NCBI GenBank assembly: GCA_964631345.1
Contig: CAZVWE010000002.1
Coordinates: 248,001-312,000, forward strand
Direction: 5' to 3'
DNA length: 64,000 nucleotides
Origin: MGBC163016 sp964631345
GTDB taxonomy: Bacteria > Actinomycetota > Coriobacteriia > Coriobacteriales > Eggerthellaceae
Shown: one piece after another, positions 61,344-64,000 of the stretch
Layout: every line of letters starts with the position of its first letter
Position numbering within the stretch: the stretch's first letter is position 1
The notes under the pieces: model-generated
Databases searched by the model: none
What the model saw: the letters and a program-made list of their open reading frames with translations, nothing else
What the model was told of the DNA's origin: nothing
Position numbers and translations under genes: made by a program

Positions 61344-62660
61344 ATGGCATTGCCTTTAGTAGCGATTGTGGGTCGCCCAAATGTGGGCAAATCCACATTG
61401 GTAAATAGAATTTCACAAACGAATGATGCCATCGTGCATGAGATGCGTGGTGTAACGCGTGATAGAAGTTATCACCGAGCTGATTGGAATGGCGTCGATT
61501 TCATGCTTGTAGATACAGGCGGAATTGAAATGGGAAGCGATGATGATTTCCAAAAATCAATTCGTAACCAAGCCTTAGAAGCAAAAGATGAAGCAGATGT
61601 AATTATCTTTTTGGTTGATGGGCGAGCTGGTCTTCAATCAGATGATGAAGAGGTGGCAAAGCTTTTGCAAAAGGCAGGAGCTAAAACACTTGTTGCTGTA
61701 AATAAAATGGATGATCCAGGAAATGAGGAAGGTGTTTGGGAATTCTTAAATCTGGGACTTGGAGATCCTTGGATCATTTCTGCAACACATGGCCACGGCA
61801 CAGGAGATTTGCTTGATGAGGTCGTTCGTATTATTAAAGAATCTGGAATTGATGAAAAAGAAGATGAGATAGAAGCGATAAACGTGGCCGTAATTGGGCG
61901 TCCGAATGCTGGCAAATCTTCGCTTACTAATCGCTTAATTAATGATGATCGATCCATAGTAAGTCCTGTTGCGGGCACTACAAGGGATGCTATAGATACA
62001 TTGATCGAGCACGACGGCACAATGTATAGAGTGGTAGATACGGCAGGTCTTCGCAGAAAAAGTCAAATGGATGGATCTGTTGAGTATTACGGGTTTGTTC
62101 GTGCTATGCGCGCAATCGATAGGGCAGATGTTGCGCTTCTTGTTATTGATTCCACGCTTGGGGTTACAAACGAAGATCAGCGTGTTGCAAATTATGCCTC
62201 AGATAGAGGATGCGCTCTTGCGATTGTGCTTAACAAATGGGATTTAATTGAGAGTCCAGAAGCAAAAGCACAAATACGCGAACAAGTCGAAGAGGAGCTT
62301 GGATACGTGGGATATGCTCCTGTGGTTGCCGTTTCTGCTCTTTCGGGTAAAAAGGTCGTTCGCATTTGGGATGTAATTGATGAAAGTTACAAGAATTACT
62401 CGAAAACACTTTCTACCTCTAAGTTAAATGACTGGCTTGCAAACATACGAGAAAGCGGCCACACAATAACTAAAGGAAAAACTGTATTAAGGATTAAATA
62501 CGTCACGCAAACATCTATTCAACCTCCACAGTTCACCTTCTTTTGTAATAGGCCAGATATTGTGACTGATAACTACAAGCGTTATATAGAAAACCGCATC
62601 AGGCAGTTTTTTGATTTAACGGGAACTCCTATACGTTTGAAATTTAAGCGGAAAGATTAA
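61344..62660 (+). CDS. der: GTPase Der (EngA)
   Basis: A double-GTPase of 50S assembly. The 438-aa protein has two G domains (GRPNVGKST near residue 10 and GRPNAGKSS near residue 190; NKMD and NKWD G4 motifs) and a C-terminal KH-like domain (PPQFTFFCNRPDIV). ATG 61344 follows DUF512 by 3 bp, and plsY starts 4 bp later. Together with obgE, rsfS and rluB it makes ribosome assembly a theme of the window. Confidence 0.97.
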   Translation: MALPLVAIVGRPNVGKSTLVNRISQTNDAIVHEMRGVTRDRSYHRADWNGVDFMLVDTGGIEMGSDDDFQKSIRNQALEAKDEADVIIFLVDGRAGLQSDDEEVAKLLQKAGAKTLVAVNKMDDPGNEEGVWEFLNLGLGDPWIISATHGHGTGDLLDEVVRIIKESGIDEKEDEIEAINVAVIGRPNAGKSSLTNRLINDDRSIVSPVAGTTRDAIDTLIEHDGTMYRVVDTAGLRRKSQMDGSVEYYGFVRAMRAIDRADVALLVIDSTLGVTNEDQRVANYASDRGCALAIVLNKWDLIESPEAKAQIREQVEEELGYVGYAPVVAVSALSGKKVVRIWDVIDESYKNYSKTLSTSKLNDWLANIRESGHTITKGKTVLRIKYVTQTSIQPPQFTFFCNRPDIVTDNYKRYIENRIRQFFDLTGTPIRLKFKRKD

Positions 62661-62664
62661 TCAT

Positions 62665-63453
62665 ATGACTTCAGAGCCGTTAGTAACTATTAACACTCCT
62701 GCTGAAGCCGCGTTGGCGCTCGTCGCTTTGTGGCTGATCTGCTTTTTGATTGGCTCTATCCCTTGGGGTTTTGTTATTTCAAAGGTTGCATATCATAAAG
62801 ATATTAGATCTGCTGGGTCTGGAAACATTGGTGCCACAAATGCGCTTAGGACACTTGGGAAAAAAGGTGGCCTTGCGGTATTTGTGCTTGATTTTTGTAA
62901 GGGCATAGTTGCAGGCATTCTTGCAACTACAATTTTTTACTGGATGCTTTTGTTGTCCACATCAAATGGGTATCCTGCAGTTATTGAACTTCCTCTATTT
63001 AGTTATGTGATGGGAAATATCGCCTACGATGGAGGTTACGGACATTTTGTTTTTGGCGTAACCACATCCATTGCAATGTGTGGTGTGGTCTGGGGGCACA
63101 TTTTTAGTCCATGGCTTAAGTTTAAGGGTGGAAAAGGAATATCGGCTTCCATTGGACTTCTATTTTTTGCATTTGGGTTGGTAGGAGCTCTTTGTGAGCT
63201 TGCGATATTTATCGTTTTTGTAGCTATCACTCGTTATGTTTCGCTGGGTTCTATCATGGCGGCTCTTTTATGTATAGTAATTGCGTTTATAGATTTTTGG
63301 GGCAACTGGTTTGCAGTTGGAATGTTTACCTTAACAGCCATTACTGTTTTATGGGCACATCGAGCAAATATTAAGCGTCTTTTCAATGGCACCGAAAGCA
63401 AGATCAGCTTTAAAAAGCAAAGCGCAGGTGAAAGTGAGGGATTATCCTCATGA
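62665..63453 (+). CDS. plsY: Glycerol-3-phosphate acyltransferase PlsY
   Basis: A membrane acyltransferase that uses acyl-phosphate for the first step of phospholipid synthesis. The 262-aa protein has the motifs IGSIPWGFVISK, SGNIGATNALRTLGKKGG, and KFKGGKGISASIG, with about five helices. It is longer than the usual 195-215 aa, with an insertion around residues 95-125 and a polar tail. Its stop overlaps gpsA by 4 bp. Confidence 0.93.
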   Translation: MTSEPLVTINTPAEAALALVALWLICFLIGSIPWGFVISKVAYHKDIRSAGSGNIGATNALRTLGKKGGLAVFVLDFCKGIVAGILATTIFYWMLLLSTSNGYPAVIELPLFSYVMGNIAYDGGYGHFVFGVTTSIAMCGVVWGHIFSPWLKFKGGKGISASIGLLFFAFGLVGALCELAIFIVFVAITRYVSLGSIMAALLCIVIAFIDFWGNWFAVGMFTLTAITVLWAHRANIKRLFNGTESKISFKKQSAGESEGLSS

Positions 63454-64000
63454 AAATTTGTGTCGTTGGATCGGGTTCATGGGGGACGGCTTTAGCTAAA
63501 GTTTCTGCAGATGCTGGACATGATGTTTGTATATTGTGTCGAAAAGAAGATGTGGCAAGTTTTATAAATGCAAATCACAAAAACCCAGATTACTTAAGCG
63601 ATTCCGTTTTGCCGGATAGTGTATCTGCTTCCGCTGATCCATCGGTTGCATTTGATAATGCCTCCGCTTGTCTTTTTGTGACACCCTCGAAATATTTACG
63701 TTCGATGGCTGAGAGTATTTGTGCTTTTGTTTCCTCAGATCTGCCAATTGCTGTGTGCTCTAAAGGAGTGGAGGTATCCACCGGAATGCTCCCAACAGAT
63801 GTTTTGGTAAGCGTTTTTGGAAATGAGATCCGCTTGGGGGTAGTTTCAGGGCCAACACACGCAGAAGAGGTTATAAACGCTGTGCCATCAGGTGCGGTTT
63901 CTGCATCAATTTCACCTGAAACAGCCATATTTTTCCGTGATCTTTTGGCCACTGACTATTTCAGGATTTACACATCCGATGATGTGGTTGGAGTTGAACT
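63450..64000 (+). CDS. gpsA: Glycerol-3-phosphate dehydrogenase [NAD(P)+], 3'-truncated
   Basis: GpsA makes glycerol 3-phosphate from dihydroxyacetone phosphate, the substrate of PlsY. The frame is open from ATG 63450 to the window end (183 codons). It begins KICVVGSGSWGTALAKVSA, the Rossmann signature, and later has SKGVEV and GVVSGPTHAEEV. The catalytic C-terminal domain lies outside. It is coupled to plsY by an ATGA overlap. Confidence 0.95.
   Translation, partial: MKICVVGSGSWGTALAKVSADAGHDVCILCRKEDVASFINANHKNPDYLSDSVLPDSVSASADPSVAFDNASACLFVTPSKYLRSMAESICAFVSSDLPIAVCSKGVEVSTGMLPTDVLVSVFGNEIRLGVVSGPTHAEEVINAVPSGAVSASISPETAIFFRDLLATDYFRIYTSDDVVGVE

Noticed and set aside
63590..63952. Minus-strand open frame of 120 codons at the window end
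   Set aside because: It is antisense to gpsA, whose plus-strand frame has clear family motifs and is open to the window edge.
1..64000. CRISPR array, prophage, insertion sequence, tRNA or rRNA genes
   Set aside because: No regularly spaced identical repeats, transposase or phage-like proteins, or cloverleaf-sized conserved RNA were seen. Gaps between genes are short and mostly explained by terminators and promoters.

Overview
The window is 64 kb of densely packed chromosomal DNA. It holds 57 protein genes and no rRNA or tRNA gene, phage, insertion sequence or CRISPR array that I could see. The AT-leaning composition, anaerobe markers (desulfoferrodoxin superoxide reductase, split transketolase, transcarboxylase-like carboxyltransferase), an actinobacterial-type GlnR-like regulator beside glnA, and the combination of a Firmicutes-like gene order with actinobacterial proteins suggest a low-GC member of the Coriobacteriia (Actinomycetota), perhaps Atopobiaceae. 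This placement is an inference from gene content, not a database result.

Layout. 1-4969: end of sppA, a divergent MetG-type tRNA synthetase, and rpsB-tsf closed by a terminator. 5017-8253: murA, a divergent LCP/LytR_C envelope protein and a NifU-type protein. 8381-10272: two small cysteine-rich genes, lgt and desulfoferrodoxin. 10337-15699: rpmE, then glnA with a GlnR-like orphan regulator, then polA. 15825-22496: the ribosome and proline block rplU-rpmA-obgE-proB-proA-nadD-yqeK-rsfS. 22733-36532: a large NTPase/BTAD regulator, secA-prfB, split transketolase, ftsE-ftsX-ctpA-rnr. 36567-39902 (minus): a SWIM/SNF2 helicase. 40067-46961: efp, a carboxyltransferase-BCCP fusion, accC, asp23, nusB, xseB, dxs, in the order of the Firmicutes efp-accB-accC-yqhY-nusB-xseB-dxs neighbourhood. 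47055-47555 (minus): a GNAT acetyltransferase. 47932-49550: amtB and a PII gene behind a long regulatory region. 49686-64000: an ABC-F ATPase, an M50 protease, scpA-scpB-rluB, tyrA-aroA, cmk-plsC-ispH, a DUF512 radical-SAM protein, der, plsY and the start of gpsA.

How the genes work together. Most of the window is translation and ribosome assembly (rpsB, tsf, rplU, rpmA, rpmE, obgE, der, rsfS, efp, prfB, rluB), envelope and division (murA, lgt, ftsEX, ctpA, plsC, plsY, gpsA), chromosome maintenance (polA, scpAB, snf2) and biosynthesis (proline, aromatic amino acids, NAD, MEP isoprenoids through dxs and ispH). The nitrogen genes are split: glnA and a GlnR-like regulator at 11-13 kb, and amtB-PII at 48-49.5 kb. 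Both upstream regions share an 11-bp sequence, and the amtB one carries three GTTAA(A/C) elements at an exact 22-bp pitch.

I did not find a clearly new multi-gene system. The most notable points are single-gene departures from family rules: obgE appears to start at ATT, RF2 carries SPT where SPF is expected, the MetG-type synthetase lacks the catalytic lysine of KMSKS, PII lacks Tyr51, and several ribosomal proteins carry long low-complexity tails. Start codons were moved from the longest reading frame wherever a Shine-Dalgarno (SD) sequence or family alignment supported a better one, as stated in each entry.
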